From Deltaproteobacteria bacterium (GTDB taxonomy: Bacteria > Myxococcota_A > Polyangia > Polyangiales > Ga0077539), in the NCBI GenBank assembly GCA_947494865.1, contig CANMAT010000102.1, forward strand, positions 1-9,247: 9,247 nt of DNA. The letters run 5' to 3'. Of this stretch, positions 1 through 6,134 are shown one piece after another. Under the pieces are notes generated by a model. That model saw only the letters and a program-made list of their open reading frames with translations. It had not been told where the DNA came from and did not search any database. The stretch's first letter is position 1; every line of letters begins with the position of its first letter. The translations under genes and the position numbers were made by a program.

Positions 1-1
1 C

Positions 2-697
2 GGCGTCGGCGGCACGTGGACGCTCGACGTCACCGACCTCATGCCCCTCTTCCGCGGCGAGCGCCGCACGCGCGTGTTCATCGACACATGGGTCGGCCCC
101 GGCCACGCCCAGGGCAACGGCTGGCTCGTCACCGCCAACATCGCCTTCGAGCCCGGCGCCAACGAGCACCCCGTCGAGACGGTGATCCCCCTGGGGTGGA
201 CGAACGCGGTCTACGGCGACCCCATGCGCCCCATCGAGACGCAGCTCGCCCCGCGCACCGTCACTGTTCCCGCGGGCGTCGGAGGCGCCAAGGTGTGGGT
301 CACCACCACGGGGCACGGCCAGGGCAACCGCGACAACTGCGCCGAGTTCTGTTCGCGCACTCACACCGTTCGCTTCGACGACCAGCGCTTCGACCAGCCC
401 CTGTGGCGCGACGACTGCGCCGAGAACCCCATTCGCAACCAGCGCGGCAACTGGCAGCCCTCGCGCGCGGGATGGTGCCCCGGTGACATCGCGCGGCCCT
501 GGGTGGTCACGCTCCCCGCGGCCCCCGCGGCGGGCGCGCACACCGTCGCCTACGACGTCGACGCGTACGTGAACACCTGCCGCCCCGGGTCTACACCGTG
601 CACGGGCTGCGTGTTTCGCACGACCTGCGACTACAACGACTCGTCGCACACGGAGCCGTACTACCGCGTCGCGGCCTACCTGCTTCTCACGCGCTGA
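2..697 (+). CDS. PNGase F-like protein, 5'-truncated (C-terminal two thirds)
   Basis: The frame is open from the left edge, so the true start lies outside the window; the ATG at 41 is internal to the domain. PNGase F (peptide-N4-(N-acetyl-beta-glucosaminyl)asparagine amidase) removes N-glycans from glycoproteins. I aligned this frame from memory to Flavobacterium PNGase F. LDVTDL, the FIDTW strand, NCAEFCSRTHTV, CAENPIRNQ and SRAGWCPG match in order across both jelly-roll halves. The glutamate equivalent to catalytic Glu206 is present (codon 344-346) and the Cys pairs C204-C208 and C231-C252 are kept. The equivalent of Glu118 is Asp (codon 83-85). The equivalent of Asp60 lies off the window. 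Near the C-terminus there is a four-Cys insertion not present in the flavobacterial enzyme. The protein is probably exported, but no signal peptide can be seen. Family membership is firm; N-glycan amidase activity is not. The gene faces the S41 protease gene convergently. Confidence 0.88.
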   Translation, partial: GVGGTWTLDVTDLMPLFRGERRTRVFIDTWVGPGHAQGNGWLVTANIAFEPGANEHPVETVIPLGWTNAVYGDPMRPIETQLAPRTVTVPAGVGGAKVWVTTTGHGQGNRDNCAEFCSRTHTVRFDDQRFDQPLWRDDCAENPIRNQRGNWQPSRAGWCPGDIARPWVVTLPAAPAAGAHTVAYDVDAYVNTCRPGSTPCTGCVFRTTCDYNDSSHTEPYYRVAAYLLLTR

Positions 698-725
698 GCT
701 GTCTTCGGAGTGCGGGAGAGAGAGC

Positions 726-760
726 CCTCCGGTCGCGCGCAACGGCAGCGTGACCGGAGG
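726..760. terminator. Long GC-rich hairpin between convergent genes, probable bidirectional terminator
   Basis: The arms CCTCCGGTCGCGC (726-738) and GCGTGACCGGAGG (748-760) pair over 13 bp around a 9-nt loop. There is one mismatch, which reads as a G.U wobble in the plus-strand transcript; the outer 9 bp are perfect. It sits in the 76-bp gap between the PNGase F-like stop (697) and the S41 protease stop (774). No U-tract follows on either strand, so this is not a textbook intrinsic terminator. It may stop transcription by stem strength or protect 3' ends. Confidence 0.6.
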
Positions 761-773
761 ATGAGACGGAGCG

Positions 774-3700
774 CTACTCGTCGTCGTCTTCGCCGTGGCG
801 CGGCGTCACGAGGAGCTCGCCGTTGGGGCCGTCGCGGCGCACCACGTAGACGCGGCGCGCGACCACGTCGTCGTCTTCGCGCGCGACCACGGCCACCACG
901 TTGGCGCCCGGGCGCAGGGGCAGCGCGGCCTCGAAGGCGAGGTGCTGCCGGTCGGCCGCGTCGCGGTTCGACTGGTAGAACACCTTGTCGCTGCCGACGT
1001 AGATGTACATGTCGAGCACGCGGGCCTCGTCGCTCACGCGGCCGCGCAGGGTGAGGGCGTTGCCGCGCACCGCGAGGGTCATCGCGCCGTCGCTCTCGAT
1101 CATGGGCGGCGAGTTGTGCAGCACGTACGTGAGAGGCCGCGGCGGGACGGCGCCGCGCGCGGCCGCCGACGGCGCGCGGAGCACCCACGCGGGGCGGCCC
1201 GAACCTACGTCGAGGCGCACGAAGTCGCCCGACTGCGCGGTGATGGGGAAGCTCGCCCCCGCGGCCGCGCGGAGCACCACGCGGGCGTTGGTGAGCGGGC
1301 TCTCGCGGAGCTCGGTCTCGGCGGCGAAGGCGAGCGCCCCCGTCGCGGCGCTCACCGGCGACTGCTCGCGCGCGACGGGCACCGTGATCTTCTGCGACTC
1401 GACCTCGCGGAGGTCTTCGTCTTCGAGGGCGAGCTCGATGCGCGCGTCGCTCTCGCGGAAGGTGGCCGCCACGTCGAAGGTGAAGGCCACGCGGCGCTCC
1501 TCGCCGGGCGCCATGTTGTCGATCGCGAAGCGCGCGTCGTGGAGGAGCACCGCCGCGCCCGAGAGGTTGCGGATGGTCGCTTGCGTCGAGAACGACTGCC
1601 CGCGGCCGACGTTCTTCACCGTGAGGTACATGGTGACCGCCTCGCCCGCCTGCACGCGGCCGTCGCCGTTGCCGCTGCGCGGCGACTCGGCAAACTGCCA
1701 CCCGTAGGCGAACACGGGGCGCTCGAGGCCCGTCACCGACGCGCGCAGCGGGGGCACCTCGGTGGGCACGCGGCCGTGTGATTCAGACCACTCGAGGCGC
1801 ACGCCGTCGGTGCGCGAGAGCGAGGCCTTGGGCATGAGGCAGAGCTTGCGCGTGCCCGGCGCCGGGAGCGAGGTGGTGCCCGGGCGGTAGCCCTCGTACT
1901 CGCAGATGCCGAGCGCGGTGGTCCACGTGCGGGTCTCGCCCGGGTTCACGCGACCGAAGACGAGCTCGCGGTTTTCGAAGAGGGGGTTGTCGCTCTTGGT
2001 GGTGGCGCGGAGGCGGTACACCGGCGCGTTGCCGCGGTTGGTGACCGTCACCGTGAGGTCGAACGACTGGCCCGGCGCCGCAGCGTTCTGCGGGCGGTTC
2101 GTGGTCATGGTGACCTCGAGGTTCGAGGCGCCGCCGTCGGTGCCCGCGTCCCAGTCGACGCCGAGGGGGCGCAGGGCTTGAGCGACCGCCCCGACCTGCT
2201 CGGCGCGCGTGCGCTCGATGAGGGGCCGCGCGTCGGAGAGCATCTCGCGGCGGCCGGCGCGGGCGGAGCTCGCGAGCAGGTCGCGCGTGAAGCGCACGGG
2301 GAAGTCTTCGCGGAAGCCGTCGTCGGCGAGATCATCCGCGCCGCGCAGACGGAGCTGCTCGCGCTCCTCGGCGGGGAAGTTGAACTGCACGGTCTCGGCC
2401 GCCCGCCCGTCGCTGCGCGCGCGGTTGTTCGTGAGGTGCGCCGAGAGGTCGGCCTCGCGCGGAAAGATGCGGTCGGCGTCGAGGTCCATGTCGAGCCGGT
2501 CGGCCGTCATGGGGGCGAGCTCGATGTCGGGCGTAATGCCCACGCCCTGAATGGATACGTCGCCGGGGGTGAGATACTGCGCGATGGTGATCTTGAGGGC
2601 GCCGCCGTCGGGCAGGTTGCGAATGGTCTGCACCGAGCCCTTGCCGAACGAGGTGCCGCCCACGATGAGCGCGCGCCCGTGGTTCTTGAGCGCGCCCGCA
2701 ACGATCTCGCTCGCGCTGGCCGAGCCGCCGTCGATGAGCACCGCGATGGGGTAGTTGGGCTCGGTGCCCTCGGCCTGCGCGTCGCGCTGGTCGCGGCCCT
2801 CGCGGCGGTTGCCCGCCGTCACCACGATGGCGCCCTCTTGCAGAAAGAGGTCGCCCACGTTGACGGCCTCTTCGAGGAGGCCGCCGGGGTTGCCGCGCAT
2901 GTCGAGCAGGAGCGATCGCATGCCCTGCGCGCGCATCGCCTGCAGGGCCCGCGTGAGCTCCTCGCCGGTGGTCTCGCTGAAGCTCTTGATCTTCGCGTAC
3001 CCCACGCCGTTGGTGAGCATGCGGCTCTCGACGGAGCGCACGTTGATCTGCGCGCGCGTGAGTTCGAAGCGGCGCGGCACCGTCCACCCGCCGCGGCCGG
3101 GGCGCACGATCCACGCAGACACGGGCGTCCCCTCGGGGCCGCGCAGGCGGTTGACGGCCTCGGAGAGCGACATGTTGTCGGTGCTCTCCTCGCCGATCTT
3201 CACGATGCGGTCGTTGCGCAGGAGGCCCGCGCGCGACGCGGGCGTGTCGGGCATGGGGTTCATCACCGTGAGCTGACGGTCACGGATGGAGATGACGATG
3301 CCCAGGCCGCCGAAGTGGCCGCCCGTCTGAATCTGCATCTCGTGGTACTGCTCGGGCGTCAGCACGATCGAGTGGGGGTCGAGCGTGTGGAGCATCCCGT
3401 TGGCGGCGGCGTACTCCACGTCGCGGAGGTCGACGCCGGAGCCGCGCAGGTGCGTCTGCAAGAAGGCGAAGATCTCGCGCCAGCGGGGCTCGAGATCCCA
3501 CGGGGCGCGCACGTCGCCGATGGTGAACGTCTGCTCGTGCGTGTCGACGCGCACGGTGACCGTCGAGGCCCCGTCGTCGTGGCGCACCAGCACCTGCGCC
3601 ACGCTGCGCTGAATGGCGTCGAGCCCCTTGATGAGCATGTCGCGCGGGTGCACGCGCGCCGGGTCGACGTAGTTGTTGTTGATCTCCAACATCACGTACC

Positions 3701-3896
3701 GCAGCACCTGCATGCGGGTGAGGTCGAAGTTGGGGTCGGGCGCGCGGGTCGCGGGGCGGCGCGTCTGCGCCATGAGCGAGCGCGTGCCTTCGACGCCGAA
3801 GAGCCCGCCTCGGTGTGACACCGTCACGTACGAGGCGAACAGGCACGTTACGAAGACCAGTGCCGCCTTCCACGCGGCGTTCCAGCGGGTGTGCAT
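774..3896 (-). CDS. S41A C-terminal processing peptidase (CtpA/Prc-like) with PDZ domain and long C-terminal extension
   Basis: The predicted product is a 1040-aa exported serine protease that cleaves near the C-termini of periplasmic or membrane substrates. Residues 8-25 form a hydrophobic signal or anchor. The CTP N-terminal region contains LDPHS (172-176), preceded by an insertion at about 85-160. A PDZ domain covers about 192-268, and the S41 core about 285-460. The catalytic residues match the Prc/CtpB spacing: Ser394 in GSASASE, Lys419 in FGKGSVQ and Gln423. A further 580 residues follow: two CARDB/Ig-like regions (about 590-665 and 735-840, the second opening with GNGDGRVQAGE, a possible Ca2+ loop), an SH3-like stretch (about 855-910), a last Ig-like domain (about 930-1023) and an acidic tail. 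Ordinary CTPs are 400-700 aa. The ATG at 3896 is favoured by the signal sequence right behind it; there is no Shine-Dalgarno. The gene stands alone and is divergent from the UPRTase-like gene. Confidence 0.93.
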   Translation of the reverse strand: MHTRWNAAWKAALVFVTCLFASYVTVSHRGGLFGVEGTRSLMAQTRRPATRAPDPNFDLTRMQVLRYVMLEINNNYVDPARVHPRDMLIKGLDAIQRSVAQVLVRHDDGASTVTVRVDTHEQTFTIGDVRAPWDLEPRWREIFAFLQTHLRGSGVDLRDVEYAAANGMLHTLDPHSIVLTPEQYHEMQIQTGGHFGGLGIVISIRDRQLTVMNPMPDTPASRAGLLRNDRIVKIGEESTDNMSLSEAVNRLRGPEGTPVSAWIVRPGRGGWTVPRRFELTRAQINVRSVESRMLTNGVGYAKIKSFSETTGEELTRALQAMRAQGMRSLLLDMRGNPGGLLEEAVNVGDLFLQEGAIVVTAGNRREGRDQRDAQAEGTEPNYPIAVLIDGGSASASEIVAGALKNHGRALIVGGTSFGKGSVQTIRNLPDGGALKITIAQYLTPGDVSIQGVGITPDIELAPMTADRLDMDLDADRIFPREADLSAHLTNNRARSDGRAAETVQFNFPAEEREQLRLRGADDLADDGFREDFPVRFTRDLLASSARAGRREMLSDARPLIERTRAEQVGAVAQALRPLGVDWDAGTDGGASNLEVTMTTNRPQNAAAPGQSFDLTVTVTNRGNAPVYRLRATTKSDNPLFENRELVFGRVNPGETRTWTTALGICEYEGYRPGTTSLPAPGTRKLCLMPKASLSRTDGVRLEWSESHGRVPTEVPPLRASVTGLERPVFAYGWQFAESPRSGNGDGRVQAGEAVTMYLTVKNVGRGQSFSTQATIRNLSGAAVLLHDARFAIDNMAPGEERRVAFTFDVAATFRESDARIELALEDEDLREVESQKITVPVAREQSPVSAATGALAFAAETELRESPLTNARVVLRAAAGASFPITAQSGDFVRLDVGSGRPAWVLRAPSAAARGAVPPRPLTYVLHNSPPMIESDGAMTLAVRGNALTLRGRVSDEARVLDMYIYVGSDKVFYQSNRDAADRQHLAFEAALPLRPGANVVAVVAREDDDVVARRVYVVRRDGPNGELLVTPRHGEDDDE

Positions 3897-3904
3897 CGCC
3901 GCGG

Positions 3905-3910
3905 AGTATA
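3905..3910 (-). promoter_or_regulatory. Candidate -10 element (TATACT) of the S41 protease gene
   Basis: Read on the minus strand, TATACT matches the housekeeping -10 consensus TATAAT at five of six positions. Only 8 bases lie between it and the ATG at 3896. Transcription from it would begin at or next to the start codon, giving a leaderless or near-leaderless mRNA, which fits the missing Shine-Dalgarno. No good -35 hexamer lies 16-18 bp upstream (GGGGAC at best). AT-rich hexamers are rare in this sequence, which adds slight weight. Confidence 0.35.
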
Positions 3911-4043
3911 GTGACTTCCCGCCACACGTCCCCCGTATTACACCGGGGAATCACACCGTTACGCCACGCGTTGGGCGCGGTGAGTGGGGCGCGGCGTCGC
4001 ATCGTTGCAAGCAATCTTCGTTTTCGTGTACGACCGCGGCGCC
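3911..4043. other. Divergent intergenic region between the S41 protease and UPRTase-like genes
   Basis: Both promoters must lie in the 147 bp between the two start codons unless the genes are read from elsewhere. The stretch is less GC-rich than its surroundings. It holds a 5-bp inverted repeat CCCCG/CGGGG (3931-3935 and 3944-3948, loop TATTACAC) and two similar words, TTACACCGG and TCACACCGT, which could be half-sites of an operator. TTGCAA (4005-4010) could be a -35 for the UPRTase-like gene, but the best -10 at the right spacing is poor. No coding frame here looks real. Confidence 0.3.
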
Positions 4044-4859
4044 ATGCACGACGCGACCTACGAACATTCCCGTTACGCGCCCACGGAGATCGAGCACCGC
4101 TACGGCCCCAACGTGCACCTGCTCGACGACCCGGTGGCCCTCGCGTGGCTCTCGCGCCTCGGCGCGCGCGAGACCGTGCAGCCCGAGCTCGGTCGCCTCG
4201 TTCGCAGGCTGTACGAGCACCTCTCGCTGGTGGTGCTCGCGGCCGAGCTCCCGCGGCGCCGCATCGACGTGGCCACGCGCATGATCTCGTCGAGCCCCGA
4301 GGCCGTGTACCGCGGCGTGGCCGTCGACCGCACGGCGTCGGTGGTCACCGTGGGCATCGCGCGCGCGGGCACGGTGCCCTCGCAGATCTGTTACGAGACG
4401 CTCAACGAGCTGCTCGAGCCCGACGGCGTTCGGCAAGATCACCTCTTCATGTCGCGGGTCACCAACGACAAGGGCGAGGTGACGGGCACCGCGTGGCACG
4501 ACGCCAAGATCGGCCACCAGGTGGAGAACCGCATCGTGCTCATTCCCGACCCCATGGGCGCCACCGGCGGCTCGATGTCGGCCGCGATGACGCACTACAA
4601 GACGAAGCTCGACGGCAGGCCCCGCGCGCTCATCGCGATGAACCTCATCGTGACGCCCGAGTACGTGCAGCGCCTCACGAAGGACCACCCCGACGCGAAG
4701 GTCTACGCGTTTCGCTTCGACCGCGCGCTGTCGCCCAACGACGTGCTCGCGACGGTGCCCGGCACCCACCCCGAGCGCGAGCGCGGCCTCGACCACCACC
4801 AGTACATCGTGCCCGGCGCTGGGGGCATCGGCGAGCTCCTCAACAACGCCTGGATCTGA
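4044..4859 (+). CDS. upp: Uracil phosphoribosyltransferase family protein, divergent and longer than usual
   Basis: UPRTase makes UMP from uracil and PRPP in cytosolic pyrimidine salvage. The 271-aa product aligns by eye along most of E. coli Upp (208 aa). IARAG (105-109) corresponds to ILRAG. DPMGATGGSM (169-178) is the PRPP-binding loop (DPMLATGGS in E. coli). QYIVPGAG (253-260) is the uracil-binding segment. Differences: about 20 extra N-terminal residues, a longer loop at 137-163, about 17 extra residues before the uracil loop, and GGIGEL where typical enzymes have GDAGDK. The symbol therefore marks the family; specificity for uracil is likely but unproven. The ATG at 4044 is preferred over an in-frame GTG at 3984, because the family does not need the hydrophobic leader that the GTG would add. 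Neither start has a clear Shine-Dalgarno. The 43-bp repeat array begins 50 bp after the stop. Confidence 0.82.
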   Translation: MHDATYEHSRYAPTEIEHRYGPNVHLLDDPVALAWLSRLGARETVQPELGRLVRRLYEHLSLVVLAAELPRRRIDVATRMISSSPEAVYRGVAVDRTASVVTVGIARAGTVPSQICYETLNELLEPDGVRQDHLFMSRVTNDKGEVTGTAWHDAKIGHQVENRIVLIPDPMGATGGSMSAAMTHYKTKLDGRPRALIAMNLIVTPEYVQRLTKDHPDAKVYAFRFDRALSPNDVLATVPGTHPERERGLDHHQYIVPGAGGIGELLNNAWI

Positions 4860-4909
4860 CGGCGCCCAAGCCCGCGAAACTCCAGCGGCTTCGCCTCGAT
4901 TCGGGGGGA

Positions 4910-5160
4910 TAGACGCGGAAGGGTCGAGCCTTCCTCGTCTATCCCGCCATAGACGCGGCGAGGGTCGACCGTGGCGAAGGTCTATGCGCCATAGACGGAG
5001 CGATGGGTCGAGCGATGGCGACGTCTATGCGCCACAGACGCAGCGATCGGTCGAGCGATGGCGACGTCTATGCGCCACAGACGAAGCGATGGGTCGACCG
5101 ATGGCAACGTCTGTGCGCCACAGACGCGGCGATGGGTTGAGCGAGGGCTGGGTGTGCGAG
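4910..5160. repeat. Tandem array of six 40-43-bp units with hairpins at the unit junctions
   Basis: Units run 4910-4949 (40 bp), 4950-4991 (42), 4992-5034 (43), 5035-5077 (43), 5078-5120 (43) and 5121-5160 (40, degenerate end). The core unit opens with YAGACG, continues GCGATGGGTCGASCGATGG and closes with CGACGTCTATGCGCCA. The AGACG opening and CGTCT closing are complementary, so arms face each other within units and across junctions. Junction hairpins have 7-8-bp arms around CGC, or CCCGCC at the first junction. The first, second and last junctions pair perfectly and two have a single mismatch. The usual period, 43, is not a multiple of three, so no reading frame can be kept through the array; I take it as non-coding. 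It fills most of the gap between the stops of two convergent genes, as REP-like elements and terminator arrays do. Outer units are the most diverged. Confidence 0.85.
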
Positions 5161-5168
5161 CGGCGAGA

Positions 5169-5823
5169 TCAGTGCCCGCGGCGCGCGCGCACGGTAGCCT
5201 GCACCTCGTCGGGCAGCGTCGCGAGGAACGCGTCGGTGAGCCCGCGCAGGGCTTCGACCGGGAGCGCGAGAATGGCCTCACCCACGGAGAGACCCTCGAG
5301 GCGCTCGGCGGGCGCGAGACCCGCGAGGCGCTCGGCGGGCGCGAGACCCTCGAGGCGCTGCGCGGGCGTGAGGCCCCGGAGGCGCTGAGCGGGCGTGAGC
5401 TCCTGGTTCAAGCGGTCGATGAACTCGTCGTAGCCGTACAGGTCGGGGGTCGCGTGCGTGCTCATGGGTTTGCCCTCGGTGCTCCAATGTTGCCCCACCC
5501 AGCGCCGCGCTTCCACCGTGTGCAGCGGCAGACCCGCGAAGCAGCGGAGCACGTCGTCGTCGTCGCGCTCGGCCACCGCGCGCAGGTCGGACGCTCTTGT
5601 ACTCTACGAGACCCACTACCACGATGAAGCGCCACATCTCGCGCAGCGTGGTGCCTACGTCGTCGGGATCGTGGGGACGGTCGGCCCACACTTCGATCAC
5701 GTCGTCGACGCGCAGGGGCTCCGTAGTGAGCTGCACCTCGCCCGTCACCTTCGCCCACCGGGGACCGCGCTCCTGAAGCAAGCCCGTGAAGGGCGGGTGC
5801 CACGCAGTCTTCTTCGCGCTCAT
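5169..5823 (-). pseudogene. Broken Rpn/PD-(D/E)XK-like nuclease family gene (frameshift, probable internal deletion)
   Basis: The N-terminal part starts at ATG 5823 and runs through TAWHPPFTGLLQERGPRW, LRVDDVIEV and VEYKS. D40/D41 and E74-x-K76 fit a PD-(D/E)XK nuclease core. After about 5590 this frame becomes an arginine-rich run with no family likeness. The C-terminal part continues in the +1 frame (open from 5603, after a TAG at 5606-5604): DLRAVAERDDDDVL, then EARRWVGQH, four LxPAxRLxG repeats and a stop at 5171-5169. From memory, relatives in Polyangia are near 300 aa, with a middle segment between the EYKS strand and the AVAER helix. Joined here, only about 218 codons remain, so a deletion of non-multiple-of-three length is likely. 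A GTG at 5576 could start a 135-aa C-terminal product without the nuclease core. A sequencing error could explain the frameshift but not the missing segment. Function of the intact family is uncertain. Confidence 0.65.
5292..5399 (-). repeat. Four 27-bp tandem repeats encoding LxPAxRLxG
   Basis: Within the C-terminal part of the broken nuclease-like gene, four consecutive 9-residue units read LTPAQRLRG, LTPAQRLEG, LAPAERLAG and LAPAERLEG. The DNA units are 27 bp each with few differences. The period is a multiple of three, so the frame is kept, unlike the 43-bp array nearby. I recall similar helical repeats at the ends of Rpn-type and related proteins. They probably expand and shrink by slippage or recombination. 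Confidence 0.85.
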
Positions 5824-5882
5824 CGCGACGGAGCGTGAGCGCACAGCGTGCCAGGCTTGCAGCAAGAGGTTTCACCGCGGAG

Positions 5883-5927
5883 GGGGTGGCGGATCGGGGT
5901 GGCGGAGGGGTGGCGGAGGGTGGCGGG
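5883..5927 (+). repeat. G-rich 11-bp tandem repeats (GGGGTGGCGGA)
   Basis: GGGGTGGCGGA occurs exactly at 5883-5893, 5896-5906 and 5907-5917, followed by a partial copy GGGTGGCGGG at 5918-5927. The first two copies are separated by TC. Repeated runs of three to four G on one strand make a G-quadruplex possible on the plus strand. Confidence 0.85.
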
Positions 5928-5992
5928 TCGCCACCGCGAAGCACACATCGACGCGGTGCTCGCGCGCCACACCCGCCCCTCCAGCGTAGTCA

Positions 5993-6010
5993 CCAGCGCC
6001 GCGGCGCTGG
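5993..6010. other. 18-bp perfect palindrome CCAGCGCCGCGGCGCTGG
   Basis: The sequence equals its own reverse complement with no loop or mismatch, and symmetry stops at both ends. It lies about 125 bp upstream of the ferritin-like gene. A dimeric regulator site or a chance GC-rich palindrome are both possible. Confidence 0.5.
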
Positions 6011-6050
6011 CGCAGCACGATCTACAGGGGAACGTAGTGGTGCAATGCGG

Positions 6051-6120
6051 GCGCGGCGCAAGCAGCGATGCGCGGCGTAAGCGGGTGCGCGGTGCAAGCG
6101 GGTGCGCGGCGCGCGCTCGT
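6051..6120 (+). repeat. Degenerate 17-19-bp repeats just upstream of the ferritin-like gene
   Basis: Copies are 6051-6069 (GCGCGGCGCAAGCAGCGAT, 19 bp), 6070-6086 (GCGCGGCGTAAGCGGGT), 6087-6103 (GCGCGGTGCAAGCGGGT) and a decayed copy at 6104-6120. The shared core is GCGCGGYGYAAGC. The last copy ends 14 bp before the start codon at 6135, so the repeats would lie in the promoter or 5' leader. Confidence 0.65.
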
Positions 6121-6134
6121 GAGACGATGCGCGC

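Larger units (their letters stand above)
5824..6134. other. Gene-free stretch with three kinds of short repeat
   Basis: This 311-bp stretch separates the divergent starts of the broken nuclease-like gene and the ferritin-like gene. Its open frames have no family likeness and a composition expected of chance frames at high GC. It holds G-rich 11-bp repeats (5883-5927), an 18-bp palindrome (5993-6010) and 17-bp repeats (6051-6120), listed separately. The promoter of the ferritin-like gene should be here, but I see no convincing -35/-10 pair. The ATG at 6135 has no clear Shine-Dalgarno. Confidence 0.6.

Noticed and set aside
2178..3818. A 546-codon plus-strand open frame opposite the S41 protease gene.
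   Set aside because: It lies entirely antisense to a gene with clear catalytic motifs. Its product is rich in Arg, Ala, Gly, His and Val with no domain, as expected for shadow frames at high GC.
3984..4043. An upstream in-frame GTG start for the UPRTase-like gene.
   Set aside because: It has no Shine-Dalgarno, adds a hydrophobic leader not expected in a cytosolic UPRTase, and takes up much of the divergent promoter region.
4910..5160. Possible CRISPR array.
   Set aside because: The units follow each other directly without unique spacers, the whole unit is repeated, and no cas gene is near.
4982..5281. Short open frames on both strands across the 43-bp repeats.
   Set aside because: The 43-bp period shifts frame each unit, so any peptide changes frame through the repeats; there is no start context or family match.
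5576..5603. Programmed +1 frameshifting to join the two parts of the nuclease-like gene.
   Set aside because: No slippery run or stop-codon-associated shift signal is evident, and the joined product would still lack the middle segment expected from relatives.
5838..5853. A sigma-54-like site, TGGCACG-N4-GCGCT on the minus strand, upstream of the broken nuclease-like gene.
   Set aside because: The -24 half is perfect and the GG-GC spacing is right, but the -12 half lacks the TT of TTGC, and it would start transcription almost on the start codon of a decayed gene.
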